Of a stretch of 64,000 nt of DNA, positions 34,939-44,921 are shown one piece after another. Positions within the stretch are counted from its first letter, which is position 1. Each line of letters begins with the position of its first letter. This DNA is from an uncultured Pelagibacteraceae bacterium (GTDB lineage: Bacteria; Pseudomonadota; Alphaproteobacteria; Pelagibacterales; Pelagibacteraceae). The position numbers and the translations under genes were made by a program. Below the pieces are notes generated by a model. That model had not been told where the DNA came from and made no database searches. It worked only from the letters and a program-made list of their open reading frames with translations. Location of the stretch: positions 1 through 64,000 of the forward strand of contig CACHSP010000001.1 of the NCBI GenBank assembly GCA_902582605.1. The letters run 5' to 3'.

Positions 34939-36624
34939 ATGGTTCTTAAAAATATAAAATTTATACTTATTATATTATTATTTTATCAGAACACTTTGTT
35001 TACGGAAAGTAATTCTTTTGAAAAAATTGACTCTAAAAATTTATCAAAATATTTTTCAGGTATAGTTGCTTTTGGTAATAAAAAAAATTCTGAAGCTTTA
35101 GATTTTTTTAATTCATCTAAAATTTTGATTAATGCTCATGATCCATTTTTAAAGAGGTATGTATCTTCATTAGTATTGGAGAATAAAGTATTCCAAGCGA
35201 TACAAATTATTAAACAAAATTATGAAAATGAAAATATAGATTTTTTCGACTCTTATTTATTATTAATAATTGATAGTTTAAAAAAAAATGAGTTAGAAAT
35301 TGCCTATGAATATATTTCTATTGCAAATAACTTTACAGAACAGGATAGGTTTAATTTAGCAATTTTAGAAAGCTTAAAACAATATGTTTACCTCTTTAAA
35401 GAAAAAAAATTTTTAGACGATAAGAAAAACTTTGGAAGACTATCTTATATTTCAGAAACATTTCAAAAGTGTTATTTGGATGATCCTAATACAGAGAGAT
35501 ATTTCTCAAAATTGATAAATGATCCTGAGTCGGATTTTACTAGGTATATTTATTTTTATATAAGTTACTTAGTTGAAAATGGTAACATAAACGAAGCAAA
35601 AGTAATTACTGATGAAATAGAATTGTTAAATTCAACATTGCTATTATCACAAGGTAAAAGTTGGATTGACAATGGAAACTTACAAAAATTTAAAGATGTC
35701 TTTTCATGTAAAAATCATAATGATTTAATTGCTGAATTTTTGTTTTTAATATCAAATCTTTATTCTGCACAAGACAATTACGAGATGTCTAATTTTTACT
35801 TAAATTTATCAAATTTTCTTAATCCAAGATTTGTATTTAATTTATCATTAGTTGTGGAAAATCATTATTTTAATAAAGATTATGAAAAGGCAAAAAAGGT
35901 TCTTAAAAAATTTAAAAAGGATGATGATTTTTACTATTGGTTTAGATTAAAAAAAGAAGCGCAAATAATTTCAGCGCAGAGAAATAATCAAGATTCTCTT
36001 AACTTTATTAAATTTAATTTTGATAAAATTGAAAATCCAAATGAAAAAATATTATTTGATGTCGCTAATTTTTACAAAAAAGCAAAAAATTACGAAGAAG
36101 CAATAAGATATTACTCTAAAATAATTGAAAATTTGGATGATAATTCGGATATCAAGTCAGATATTCTTTATCGAAGAGGGGGTACATATGAACGGATTAA
36201 AAATTATGAAAAAGCCGATAAAGATTTAATTGATGCACTTCAAATTACACCTGACGATGCTTATATACTAAATTACCTCGCTTATTCATGGCTTGAGAGG
36301 GATTATAAAATTAATGAAGCTATTAAAATGCTTGAAACAGCCTACGAACTTGAGAGTGATGATCCTTATATAATAGACTCTATTGGTTGGGCTTATTATT
36401 TAACTGATGATTATCCAAGAGCTGAAAAATTTTTGAAAAGAGCCGTAGAATTGATGCCGGATGATCCGATAGTGAATGACCATTACGGTGATATTTTGTG
36501 GAAGCTCAATAGAAAAATACAGGCTAGATATTTTTGGACCAATGTATTGAAAATGAAAGATACTGAAAAAGAACTAATTGAAAAAATTAATATTAAGATG
36601 ATCGAAGGTCTTAAAAGCTCTTAA
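34939..36624 (+). CDS. Tetratricopeptide repeat protein, probably exported
   Basis: A 561-residue protein with an N-terminal signal-like segment (residues ~4-20, hydrophobic then TES). TPR-like helical repeats are clearest in the last third, for example AKNYEEAIRYYSKI, YERIKNYEKADKDLIDAL, and the DDPYIIDSIGWAYYLTDDYPRAEKFLKRAVELMPDD pair, which resembles the C-terminal part of many alphaproteobacterial TPR proteins. It likely acts as a scaffold at the cell envelope; no partner can be named. It overlaps ispE by one base. Confidence 0.8.
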   Translation: MVLKNIKFILIILLFYQNTLFTESNSFEKIDSKNLSKYFSGIVAFGNKKNSEALDFFNSSKILINAHDPFLKRYVSSLVLENKVFQAIQIIKQNYENENIDFFDSYLLLIIDSLKKNELEIAYEYISIANNFTEQDRFNLAILESLKQYVYLFKEKKFLDDKKNFGRLSYISETFQKCYLDDPNTERYFSKLINDPESDFTRYIYFYISYLVENGNINEAKVITDEIELLNSTLLLSQGKSWIDNGNLQKFKDVFSCKNHNDLIAEFLFLISNLYSAQDNYEMSNFYLNLSNFLNPRFVFNLSLVVENHYFNKDYEKAKKVLKKFKKDDDFYYWFRLKKEAQIISAQRNNQDSLNFIKFNFDKIENPNEKILFDVANFYKKAKNYEEAIRYYSKIIENLDDNSDIKSDILYRRGGTYERIKNYEKADKDLIDALQITPDDAYILNYLAYSWLERDYKINEAIKMLETAYELESDDPYIIDSIGWAYYLTDDYPRAEKFLKRAVELMPDDPIVNDHYGDILWKLNRKIQARYFWTNVLKMKDTEKELIEKINIKMIEGLKSS

Positions 36625-37469
36625 TGCCTTTTTCCAGAATAAAATCACACGCGAAATTAAATTTGGCGTTAAATGTTATAAGCAAAAGTAAATCTTTGCA
36701 CAATATAGAAAGCATAATAAGCTTCGTAGATTTGCACGACATAATTTTGATTAAAAAAATTAAATCAAAAAAACATTTAATTTCATTCAATGGAAAATTT
36801 TCTCGAAGGATAGGAAAGAAAAATACTGTTTCTAAATTATTTGAAATCTTAGAAAAAAAAAAAATTTTGAAAAACCAAAGATTTCAAATTAAAATCAAAA
36901 AATCTATACCTGATAAAGCTGGTCTTGGCGGTGGCTCAATGAATGCAGCAAGTATACTAAGATATTTGGCTCATAAGAGAATAATCAATGTCAAAAATAA
37001 GGAAATGTTAAAAATTTCTAAGTTAATTGGTTCAGATGTGATGTTAGGCTTAAATCATAAAAGTAAGATTTTAAATTCAAGAAATAAAATAAAGTATTTC
37101 AATAATGTAAAAAAAATTTACCCATTAATAGTAAAACCAAATTTTGGTTGTTCGACTAAGGATATTTATTCAAAGGTTAGAAAGTTTGATAAAGCAAAAT
37201 TTGGCAATGGAGCCAAAAAAATGTTTGAAATCAATTTTTTAAAAGATATGAAAAATTCCTTAGAAACAGTAGCTTTTTTAAAATACCCGAGATTAAAAAA
37301 TATGAAACTTTATTTAGAGAATTCTCTAAACCCAGTTTTTGTAAGAATGACAGGATCGGGATCAGCTTTAGTTGCATATTTTCAAACAAAAAAAAGATGT
37401 GAACGTGCGAAAAAAAGGTTTATTCAAAAATACAAAAATATCTGGTGTATAGCCTCAAAAACTATATAA
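36624..37469 (+). CDS. ispE: 4-diphosphocytidyl-2-C-methyl-D-erythritol kinase
   Basis: A GHMP kinase of the MEP isoprenoid pathway, 281 residues. The N-terminal SHAKLNLALNVI segment, the ATP-binding PDKAGLGGGSMNAASIL loop and the C-terminal MTGSGSALVAYF motif are all present. It shares the TAATG junction with the TPR gene. Its downstream neighbour is tRNA-Gln after 33 bases. ispH of the same pathway is at 19234-20178. Confidence 0.93.
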   Translation: MPFSRIKSHAKLNLALNVISKSKSLHNIESIISFVDLHDIILIKKIKSKKHLISFNGKFSRRIGKKNTVSKLFEILEKKKILKNQRFQIKIKKSIPDKAGLGGGSMNAASILRYLAHKRIINVKNKEMLKISKLIGSDVMLGLNHKSKILNSRNKIKYFNNVKKIYPLIVKPNFGCSTKDIYSKVRKFDKAKFGNGAKKMFEINFLKDMKNSLETVAFLKYPRLKNMKLYLENSLNPVFVRMTGSGSALVAYFQTKKRCERAKKRFIQKYKNIWCIASKTI

Positions 37470-37502
37470 ATTTGATTTTTTTGTGTTATACGAACTTAAT
37501 AT

Positions 37503-37576
37503 TGGGGCGTAGCCAAGCGGTAAGGCACGGGTTTTTGGTACCTGCATCCTAGGTTCGAATCCTAGCGCCCCAGCCA
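37503..37576 (+). tRNA. tRNA-Gln (anticodon UUG)
   Basis: Cloverleaf read by eye: acceptor stem TGGGGCG/CGCCCCA, D-arm AGCCAAGCGGTAAGGC, anticodon stem CGGGT/ACCTG with loop TTTTGGT giving anticodon TTG, T-arm CTAGG/CCTAG with loop TTCGAAT, discriminator G and an encoded CCA (37574-37576). It is the only tRNA I see in the window. It lies 33 bases after ispE and 3 bases before the CCA-adding enzyme gene. Confidence 0.96.
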
Positions 37577-37579
37577 AGT

Positions 37580-38854
37580 ATGAAAAATTTATTAGATACA
37601 ATTTTTTTTAGATCAAATAACTTAAATTATATAAGTCAAAGTATTCGAGATTTAACAAAAAATACCCCAGCAAATAAAATATTTAAAGCCTTAAATTCTT
37701 ATTCATCAGATAGTGAAGTAAGATTTGTAGGAGGTTGCATAAGAAAAATCATTAATAAAGAAATAGTAAATGATATTGATATGGCTACAAATCTTGATCC
37801 TCAAAAAGTTTGTGAAGTTTTGAAAGAAAATAAAATTGATTATTACGAAACTGGTATTGAACATGGAACAATTACAGCACTTATAGAAGGGTACAAATTT
37901 GAGATTACCTCATTGAGAGAAGATATTTTAACAGATGGAAGACATGCAAAAGTGAAATTTTCAAAAAATTGGAAAGAGGATGCATTAAGAAGGGATTTTA
38001 CCATCAATTCCATTTACGCGGATGAAGATGGAAACTTGTTCGATCCTTTTGAGGGTAAAAAAGACTTAGAAAACGGTTTCGTAAATTTTATAGGAGACGC
38101 TGATAAAAGAATTAAAGAAGATTATTTGAGAATTTTAAGATATTTAAGATTTTTCGCCGATTACTCAAAGCATCCGCATAATCCAGAATTAATCAGAAAA
38201 CTTAAAATTAATATCGGTGGTATCTCAAAATTATCTAAAGAGAGACTATTAGATGAGTTAAAAAAGATAACTCACTTAGAAACATTAGAAAAATTAGCTG
38301 ATGATAAATTGAGTTCAGAATTATTTTTAATTGTTTTTCCTGAATTAAAAAATTTAAAAACTTTTTCAAAATTAAATTCAAAAAAAAAAGAAATAATTAA
38401 TAAGGCTGATTTTGTCTTTCTATTATCTTTAATGATTATTGATGAGACAGATAATGCGGATTATTTTATGTACAAATTTAATATTTCTAAAAAAGATCAA
38501 AAAAGAATTAAAATTATTGATAATTTTTTTAAGGAAAAAATTGGACCAAAAACTTTTAGAGAGGAAAACTTTAATGGTATTTTTTATTATAATGGAAAAC
38601 AAGCTGTAACTGATATTCTTAACTATTATTTAATCAAATCAAAAAAAAATTCTGAAAATATTCAAAGATTAATTGATTTCTACAAAGATAAAATAATACC
38701 AAAAATGCCAGTGGGTGCAGAATTTTTAATGGAAAAATTCAATATTCCTGAGGGTAAACAATTGGGTGCAAAATTAAAAATAATTGAGGAAGAATGGGTG
38801 AAAAATAATTTTCAAATTTCAGATAAACAAGTAAGTCAAATTGTTAACAATTAG
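37580..38854 (+). CDS. CCA tRNA nucleotidyltransferase / poly(A) polymerase family protein
   Basis: A 424-residue class II nucleotidyltransferase. Head-domain motifs are VRFVGGCIRKIINKE, DIDMATNLDP (the metal-binding Asp pair), and the ribose-specific RRDFTINSIY; the flexible neck follows with RIKEDYLRILRYLRFF. It adds or repairs the 3' CCA of tRNAs. The ATG is the only good start and sits three bases after the tRNA-Gln CCA end. It overlaps greA by four bases, tail to tail. Confidence 0.92.
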   Translation: MKNLLDTIFFRSNNLNYISQSIRDLTKNTPANKIFKALNSYSSDSEVRFVGGCIRKIINKEIVNDIDMATNLDPQKVCEVLKENKIDYYETGIEHGTITALIEGYKFEITSLREDILTDGRHAKVKFSKNWKEDALRRDFTINSIYADEDGNLFDPFEGKKDLENGFVNFIGDADKRIKEDYLRILRYLRFFADYSKHPHNPELIRKLKINIGGISKLSKERLLDELKKITHLETLEKLADDKLSSELFLIVFPELKNLKTFSKLNSKKKEIINKADFVFLLSLMIIDETDNADYFMYKFNISKKDQKRIKIIDNFFKEKIGPKTFREENFNGIFYYNGKQAVTDILNYYLIKSKKNSENIQRLIDFYKDKIIPKMPVGAEFLMEKFNIPEGKQLGAKLKIIEEEWVKNNFQISDKQVSQIVNN

Positions 38855-39327
38855 ATATATTTTACGTCTTTAATTTCAAAATTTTTGACCCCGGCAGGAG
38901 TTTTTATTTCAACTAAATCATTTTTATTTTTTCCTATTAAACCTTTACCTATAGGTGATTGAAAATAAATTAATTTTTGTTTGAGATCAGCTTCATCTTT
39001 TCCTACAATCTTATAATTTATTTTTTCTCCAGTATCTAAATTTTCTAAAAACACAGTCGAGCCAAAAATAACTTTTCCATCATTATTTAATTTCGTAACA
39101 TCAATGACATTTGCTCTAGCAATGATATCATTAATTTCAGTAATCCTTCCCTCATTATGAGACTGCTCTTCTTTTGCAGCGTGGTACTCTGCATTTTCTT
39201 TTAGATCACCATGTGACCTCGCATCAGCAATCGCCGCTACAATCTCAGGTCTTTTTTTTTCTTTTAAAAAGATTAATTCATCTTTAAGTTTATTTAGGCC
39301 ATTTAAAGTAATTGGTTCTTTGTCCAT
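38851..39327 (-). CDS. greA: Transcription elongation factor GreA
   Basis: GreA enters the RNA polymerase secondary channel and stimulates cleavage of backtracked RNA. The 158-residue protein has the N-terminal coiled coil with the ITLNGLNKLKDELIFLKEKKRPE start and the acidic tip in ADARSHGDLKENAEYHAAKE, then the globular domain ending GKGLIGKNKNDLVEI. It is one base after hemF and tail to tail with the CCA-adding enzyme. Confidence 0.96.
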   Translation of the reverse strand: MDKEPITLNGLNKLKDELIFLKEKKRPEIVAAIADARSHGDLKENAEYHAAKEEQSHNEGRITEINDIIARANVIDVTKLNNDGKVIFGSTVFLENLDTGEKINYKIVGKDEADLKQKLIYFQSPIGKGLIGKNKNDLVEIKTPAGVKNFEIKDVKYI

Positions 39328-39328
39328 G

Positions 39329-40156
39329 TTATTTCCATTTTGCTAACGGAGGTAATGACATTAAAATACCTTCAACGTTTCCACCAGTTTGCAAACCAAA
39401 TTTTGTTCCTCGGTCATAGAGTAAGTTAAATTCTGTATAACGACCTCTTTTTATGAATTGTAATTCTTTATGTTTTTTATTCCACTTTTTCTTCATTTTT
39501 TTTCTAATAATTTTTTCAAAAATAAATTGAAAAGTGATCCCCACATCTCTTACAAATTTAAAATCTTTCTCAAAATTATCTTTTTTATAATCAAAAAAAA
39601 TTCCACCAATACCCCTCGGTTCTTTTCTATGAGGTAGATAAAAATATTCATCACACCATTTCTTATATTTTGTGTAATATTTCTTATTGTGTTGATCACA
39701 CATTTTTTTTAGGGTTTTATGAAATTCTTTTTTTTCCTTATCATCTTTTATTGATGGGGTTACATCCATACCACCACCAAACCAGTCCTGAGTTGTACAG
39801 ATATATCTTGTATTAAAATGCATGGCAGGGATCATGGGATTTTTCATATGCATCACAACGGAAATACCAGAAGCCCAAAAACTGGGATCTTTTTTTGCAC
39901 CTAAAATATTTTTTTGGAATTGTTTTGGGAATTTTCCATGAACTTTAGAAAAATTTACTCCAACTTTATCAAATATTTTTCCATTTTCTAAAATTCTAAA
40001 TTCTCCGCCTCCTTCATCTCTTTTTTTGCTTCTGTTCCAAACAGTGATCTTGATATTCGCATCTTTTCTTTCAAGGTTGGTTATAGTATGCCAAATAGCC
40101 TCTTGTAGCATTTTGAACCAATTACTTGTGATGTCTTTTTTAATTTCTAAATCCAT
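39329..40156 (-). CDS. hemF: Coproporphyrinogen III oxidase, oxygen-dependent
   Basis: HemF converts coproporphyrinogen III to protoporphyrinogen IX using O2. The family signature is clear: HFNTRYICTTQDWFGGGMDVTP, PHRKEPRGIGGIFFDY, and the C-terminal EFNLLYDRGTKFGLQTGGNVEGILMSLPP. At 275 residues the length is standard. It fits an obligate aerobe with heme-rich respiratory complexes. It is one base from trmL and one from greA. Confidence 0.96.
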   Translation of the reverse strand: MDLEIKKDITSNWFKMLQEAIWHTITNLERKDANIKITVWNRSKKRDEGGGEFRILENGKIFDKVGVNFSKVHGKFPKQFQKNILGAKKDPSFWASGISVVMHMKNPMIPAMHFNTRYICTTQDWFGGGMDVTPSIKDDKEKKEFHKTLKKMCDQHNKKYYTKYKKWCDEYFYLPHRKEPRGIGGIFFDYKKDNFEKDFKFVRDVGITFQFIFEKIIRKKMKKKWNKKHKELQFIKRGRYTEFNLLYDRGTKFGLQTGGNVEGILMSLPPLAKWK

Positions 40157-40157
40157 A

Positions 40158-40631
40158 TTAGATTAATTTAGTTTGTTTTAAACTTTCTGCCAATATGATT
40201 GCAACAGAAGATGCAATATTAAGTGAACGTTTATTGTTTTTCATTGGAATTTTGAGTCTATCTTTAATTTTTTTGTGAACTTCATTTGGCACTCCGGCAC
40301 TTTCTCTACCAAAAAGAATAGTGTCATTTTTATTAAACTTAAATTTTGTGTAAGAAACAGACGCTTTTGTGGTCATTAGAACTATTCTTTGATTTTTTTT
40401 CGATTTAAAAAAATCATCAGAACTTTGATGGAATTTTATGTCCTTTTCATCCATATAGTCCATAACGACTCGCTTAAATCTTCTGTCACTCAGCATAAAC
40501 CCGCAAGGCTCTATTATTTCAAGTTTTGCACCTAGGCACGCACAGGTTCTGATTATTGCTGCTGTATTTTGAGGTATGTCTGGTTCAAATAAAGCAATTT
40601 TAGGGCCATGATTTATCAAATTCTGTGTCAT
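40158..40631 (-). CDS. trmL: tRNA (cytidine(34)-2'-O)-methyltransferase TrmL
   Basis: A small SPOUT methyltransferase of 157 residues that modifies the wobble ribose of some leucine tRNAs. The start IALFEPDIPQNTAAIIRTCACLG, the middle ILFGRESAGVP and the end SLNIASSVAIILAESL are the SpoU/TrmL motifs. It is the first gene of a trmL-hemF-greA run and divergent from petA across 90 bases, where both promoters must lie. Confidence 0.93.
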   Translation of the reverse strand: MTQNLINHGPKIALFEPDIPQNTAAIIRTCACLGAKLEIIEPCGFMLSDRRFKRVVMDYMDEKDIKFHQSSDDFFKSKKNQRIVLMTTKASVSYTKFKFNKNDTILFGRESAGVPNEVHKKIKDRLKIPMKNNKRSLNIASSVAIILAESLKQTKLI

Positions 40632-40721
40632 TCTTTCAGTAGTAAATTTATCATTTTATATTATATGAAATCATATATTTAAGTAGAAAAAAGCAATATT
40701 GAGTATATTTAACTATTATTG

Positions 40722-41231
40722 ATGTCAGAAAAAAAAACTAATAGACGAGACTTTTTATTCACAGCAACTTATGCAGTTGGTGCGGTTGGTGTTGGTGCAA
40801 CGATATGGCCAATGATTGATCAGATGAACCCAGACGCATCAGTCAAAGCTTTGGCGAGCACTGAGGTTGATGTAAGTGCGGTAAATCCAGGTAAAACAAT
40901 TACAGTTTTATGGAGAGGTAAACCAGTTTTTATTCGTAGAAGAACACAAGACGAGATAGCTGAAGCAAGAGCTGTAAAGTTAGAAGATTTAAAACATCCT
41001 GAAAAAGACGAGGATCGTGCAGTGAACCCCGAGTGGTTAGTTATGCTTGGAGTGTGTACTCACTTAGGCTGTGTTCCTTTAGATCAAAAAGGCGAATACA
41101 ATGGATGGTTTTGTCCTTGTCATGGTTCTCACTATGATATCTCTGGAAGAATTAGAAAGGGACCAGCTCCGACTAATATGGAGATCCCTAAATACGAATT
41201 TGTTAATGCTAATACGATTAAAATTGGATAA
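40722..41231 (+). CDS. petA: Ubiquinol-cytochrome c reductase iron-sulfur subunit (Rieske)
   Basis: The Rieske protein of the bc1 complex. The 2Fe-2S ligands are in CTHLGCVP and CPCHGSHYD. The N-terminus reads [20 protein letters not shown], a twin-arginine signal-anchor. The ATG at 40722 is preferred over the TTG one codon upstream. It heads petABC, five bases before petB. The 90-base divergent gap before it is AT-rich without a convincing promoter match. Confidence 0.96.
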   Translation: MSEKKTNRRDFLFTATYAVGAVGVGATIWPMIDQMNPDASVKALASTEVDVSAVNPGKTITVLWRGKPVFIRRRTQDEIAEARAVKLEDLKHPEKDEDRAVNPEWLVMLGVCTHLGCVPLDQKGEYNGWFCPCHGSHYDISGRIRKGPAPTNMEIPKYEFVNANTIKIG

Positions 41232-41236
41232 TTATT

Positions 41237-42499
41237 ATGAGTGATCACGAATACACACCGAAATCAAAATTTGGAAAATGGTTTAATGATCGTTTACCAT
41301 TATTAACTCTTGCAAATCACTTAACTGATTATCCGACACCTAAAAATTTAAATTATTGGTGGACGTTTGGTGGAATATTAACTTTTTGTTTGATTACTCA
41401 AATTGTAACGGGTTTAGTTCTTGCAATGCATTATATTGCTCATGCTGATATGGCTTTTGATAGTGTCGAGCATATTATGAGAGATGTTAACTATGGTTGG
41501 TTAATTAGATACATTCATGCAAATGGTGCTTCAATGTTTTTTTTGGCTGTTTATATTCATATATTTAGATCATTATTTTATGGTTCTTACAAAGCTCCTC
41601 GAGAAATAATTTGGATAATAGGTATCATCATTTATTTATTAATGATGGCAGCTGCATTTTTGGGTTATGTGCTTCCATGGGGCCAAATGAGTTTCTGGGG
41701 TGCAACTGTAATTACAAATCTATTTAGCGCAATTCCTTTAGTAGGTGAGGGTATTGTTACTTGGTTATGGGGAGGTTACTCAGTTGACAATCCTACTTTA
41801 ACAAGATTTTTTACACTTCACTATTTAATACCTTTTTTAATTTTAGGTTTAGTTGTTCTTCACATATGGGCACTTCATGTCCCTGGAAATAATAATCCAG
41901 TTGGAATTGACATTAAAAAACCATCAAAAGACACAGTACCATTCCATCCATACATTGTAATAAAAGATGGTTTTGCTTTACTAATGTTTATGATTGTTTT
42001 TGCATTTTTTGTTTTTTACACGCCAAATATTTTAGGTCATGCAGATAATTATATTGAAGCTAATCCATTAGTTACGCCGGCACATATTGTTCCAGAGTGG
42101 TATTTATTACCATTCTATGCAATTTTAAGATCGGTCCCAGATAAACTTTTAGGAGTAGTTGCAATGTTATCTGCTATTTTAATTTTAGCAGCCCTTCCAT
42201 GGCTTGATACTTCAAAAATTAGATCAGCAGTATTTAGACCTTTATATAGACAGTTTTATTGGATCCTTGTCGCTGATGTTTTGATACTGGGATATGTGGG
42301 TGCTATGCCAGCAGAGGGATTATATCTGTTAGTTGCTAGAGTAGCCACAGCATACTATTTCTTACACTTTTTAGTGATACTTCCAGTTTTAGGTTGGAAA
42401 GAAAAAACTCTTCCAATTCCATTAAGCATTACCGAGCCGATATTAGGTGGTTCACCTAATTTAGCTACAGCAAAGAACAAGGAAAGTTTAAATAAATAA
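41237..42499 (+). CDS. petB: Cytochrome b of the bc1 complex
   Basis: A 420-residue cytochrome b with eight membrane spans. The heme ligands are in [13 protein letters not shown] and [18 protein letters not shown]; the ubiquinol-oxidation site carries [13 protein letters not shown], the PEWY loop. It transfers electrons from ubiquinol to the Rieske centre and back to quinone. The stop codon directly precedes the GTG start of petC. Confidence 0.96.
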   Translation: MSDHEYTPKSKFGKWFNDRLPLLTLANHLTDYPTPKNLNYWWTFGGILTFCLITQIVTGLVLAMHYIAHADMAFDSVEHIMRDVNYGWLIRYIHANGASMFFLAVYIHIFRSLFYGSYKAPREIIWIIGIIIYLLMMAAAFLGYVLPWGQMSFWGATVITNLFSAIPLVGEGIVTWLWGGYSVDNPTLTRFFTLHYLIPFLILGLVVLHIWALHVPGNNNPVGIDIKKPSKDTVPFHPYIVIKDGFALLMFMIVFAFFVFYTPNILGHADNYIEANPLVTPAHIVPEWYLLPFYAILRSVPDKLLGVVAMLSAILILAALPWLDTSKIRSAVFRPLYRQFYWILVADVLILGYVGAMPAEGLYLLVARVATAYYFLHFLVILPVLGWKEKTLPIPLSITEPILGGSPNLATAKNKESLNK

Positions 42500-43279
42500 G
42501 TGAAAAATTTTTTTAAAATATTTTCATTTATTATATTATTTTCTGGACTTTCACTCAGCACTCATGCTGCAGAAAAAGTTGAATATTTAAAAACTGATTG
42601 GAGCTTTAAAGGACTCTTTGGAAAGTTTGATCGAGCCGCACTTCAAAGAGGTTATCAAGTCTACACAGAGGTGTGCTCTTCTTGTCATTCGATGAAATAT
42701 TTAAGTTATAGAAACTTAGCTGAAAAAGGGGGACCAGAATTTTCTATAGAGCAAGCAAAAGCTATTGCTGCATCTTTTGAGGTCAAAGATGGACCTAATT
42801 CAGACGGTGATATGTTTACTCGTCCAGGCAGATTATCAGATAAGTTTGTAATGCCCTATGATAACGTTCAAGCTGCTCAAGCCGCAAATGGAGGTGCTTA
42901 TCCACCAGATATGTCTGTATTAGTTAAAGCAAGAGGGGGTGGGGTAGATTATATTTACTCATTGCTTCAGGGATATGAAGACCCACCAGCTGGAGTTACT
43001 TTAGATGATGGTGTGTATTATAATAAATATATGTATGGGAATAAAATTAAAATGGCTAATCAGTTATCAGATGGATTAGTAGAATACTCAGATGGTACAA
43101 CAGCATCTGTTGAGCAAATGTCAAAAGACGTAACAACATTCTTGATGTGGTCTGCTGAACCTCACTTAGAGTCAAGACATCAAATGGGTTTTAAAGCTAT
43201 CGTGTATTTAATTATTTTAACAATCCTAGTTTATTTTAGTATGAAAAGAATATGGTCACGTATTGAAACGGAAGTTTAG
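42500..43279 (+). CDS. petC: Cytochrome c1 (GTG start)
   Basis: The c1 subunit of bc1. It has a signal peptide ending STHAA, the heme site CSSCHSMKYLSYRNL, the axial methionine region in the MFTRPGRLSDKFVMPY/ANGGAYPPDMS segment, and a C-terminal membrane anchor (VYLIILTILVYFSM). The GTG start begins immediately after the petB stop, a sign of tight coupling. Its 3' end overlaps ychF on the other strand by 24 bases. Confidence 0.95.
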   Translation: MKNFFKIFSFIILFSGLSLSTHAAEKVEYLKTDWSFKGLFGKFDRAALQRGYQVYTEVCSSCHSMKYLSYRNLAEKGGPEFSIEQAKAIAASFEVKDGPNSDGDMFTRPGRLSDKFVMPYDNVQAAQAANGGAYPPDMSVLVKARGGGVDYIYSLLQGYEDPPAGVTLDDGVYYNKYMYGNKIKMANQLSDGLVEYSDGTTASVEQMSKDVTTFLMWSAEPHLESRHQMGFKAIVYLIILTILVYFSMKRIWSRIETEV

Positions 43280-44329
43280 AACATCTCCATCTTTAACTAT
43301 ATAATCTTTCCCTTCTAATCTCATTTTTCCGTTATTTTTTGAATTTAACCAACCATCATTGGATATGAAGTCATCGTAAGAAATAGTTTCAGCCCGAATA
43401 AATCCTTTTTCAAAATCAGTATGAATTTCACCTGCAGCCTTTGGAGCAGTACAATTTTTTTCAATTGTCCATGCTCGAGTTTCTTCGGGCCCAGATGTAA
43501 AGTATGTATCTAGGTCAAGAATTTCATAACCTTTCTTAATTAATTTATTCAATCCTGTTTCCTTTAATCCAATCATTTCCATATAATTTTTTTTCTCATT
43601 GCTATCCAATTCATTTATTTGATTTTCTATGTCGGCAGAAACGATTAAAGTATTATTGTTTCCATATTTATCAATAAACGATTGAGTATAATTATTTCCA
43701 TTTTGAACACTTTGTTCATCTACGTTACAAACAAAAATTTTAGGTTTAAGGGATAATAATCCAGATTGATTAAGTTGTTTTTTATTAAATTGGGTTCTTA
43801 AATCATCAAAACTTTTATTATTATTTATACAATCCATAGCTATTTCAAGAATTTTGATTTGATCCTCATCAACATTTTTCTTATTATTTTTCTCCAACCT
43901 TTTTTGAATAGATTCAAGATCTGCAAGCATCATCTCTGTTTCTATAATTTCTATATCTCTTACCGGGTCAACAGAGGGGTTAACATTTTGAATATCATTA
44001 GAGTCAAAGCATCTGATCATGTGAATAATTGCATCGACTTCTCTAATATGAGAAAGAAATTTATTACCCAAACCTTCGCCCTTAGATGCGCCTTTTACCA
44101 GTCCAGCAATATCAACAAAAGAGATAGTGGTATTGATTATTTTTTTCGATTTTGAAATTTTAGCTAAATTATTTAATCTTTCATCAGGAACTATTACAAC
44201 TCCAATATTTGGATCAATTGTACAAAAAGGAAAATTAGCTGCCTGTGCCTTACTAGAATTAGTTAGTGCGTTAAAAAGAGTTGATTTACCAACATTAGGT
44301 AATCCAACGATCCCACATTTAAAACTCAT
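43256..44329 (-). CDS. ychF: Redox-regulated GTPase/ATPase YchF
   Basis: A 357-residue Obg-like P-loop protein. The loop is GLPNVGKST near residues 8-16, the G3 motif is VDIAGLVKGASKGEGLGN, and the TGS domain follows at the C-terminus (ARAWTIEKNCTAPKAAGEIHTDFEKGF). YchF proteins hydrolyse ATP and interact with ribosomes. It begins one base after pth stops, sharing TAATG-like spacing. The 24-base antisense overlap with petC leaves no room for a conventional terminator between them. Confidence 0.95.
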   Translation of the reverse strand: MSFKCGIVGLPNVGKSTLFNALTNSSKAQAANFPFCTIDPNIGVVIVPDERLNNLAKISKSKKIINTTISFVDIAGLVKGASKGEGLGNKFLSHIREVDAIIHMIRCFDSNDIQNVNPSVDPVRDIEIIETEMMLADLESIQKRLEKNNKKNVDEDQIKILEIAMDCINNNKSFDDLRTQFNKKQLNQSGLLSLKPKIFVCNVDEQSVQNGNNYTQSFIDKYGNNNTLIVSADIENQINELDSNEKKNYMEMIGLKETGLNKLIKKGYEILDLDTYFTSGPEETRAWTIEKNCTAPKAAGEIHTDFEKGFIRAETISYDDFISNDGWLNSKNNGKMRLEGKDYIVKDGDVLNFRFNT

Positions 44330-44889
44330 TATTTATTATTAACTGTGCTTGAAAATAAATCTAATTTTTTTTCTACAAGTATCGAAAGCGACTCAGTTAT
44401 ATTTTTGGATATTTTTTCTACACCCATAATTTCTTCATCATCAAAATTTTGTAGAACATAATCAGATACTTCAATGGGTCCCTTTGGTTTTCCTATACCA
44501 ATTCTTACTCTTGAGTAATCTTTGCCAATAAATTTATCTATAGAAGATATTCCATTGTGGCCAGCACTTGATCCACCAAATTTCGCTTTTATTTTTCCAA
44601 ATTCAACATCAAGATCATCATGAAAAACAATTACATTTTCAGGTTCAATTTTAAAATATTCAATTAGCTCTCTAATACATATTCCAGAGTTATTCATAAA
44701 AGTTAAGGGCTTAATGGCATAAACTTTTTTACTATCAATATTACCAGTTGTTAACAAACCTTTGAATTTTGGTTTTTGTTTTGTAAGTCCGAATTTTTTA
44801 TTGATGGAATCTATAATTTTAAAACCAACATTATGTCTATTATTTTCACTATCTGGAGTTGGATTACCTAAACCTACAAATAAAAGCAT
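44329..44889 (-). CDS. pth: Peptidyl-tRNA hydrolase
   Basis: A 186-residue Pth that recycles peptidyl-tRNA released from stalled ribosomes. The start LLFVGLGNPTPDSENNRHNVGF holds the catalytic histidine, and VFHDDLDVEFGKIKAKFGGSSAGHNGISSI holds the substrate-binding region. It follows rplY after 32 bases and precedes ychF, a common bacterial gene order (rplY-pth-ychF). Confidence 0.96.
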   Translation of the reverse strand: MLLFVGLGNPTPDSENNRHNVGFKIIDSINKKFGLTKQKPKFKGLLTTGNIDSKKVYAIKPLTFMNNSGICIRELIEYFKIEPENVIVFHDDLDVEFGKIKAKFGGSSAGHNGISSIDKFIGKDYSRVRIGIGKPKGPIEVSDYVLQNFDDEEIMGVEKISKNITESLSILVEKKLDLFSSTVNNK

Positions 44890-44921
44890 AAACTATTAAT
44901 TAGAATTTCAAATTTAGTGGA

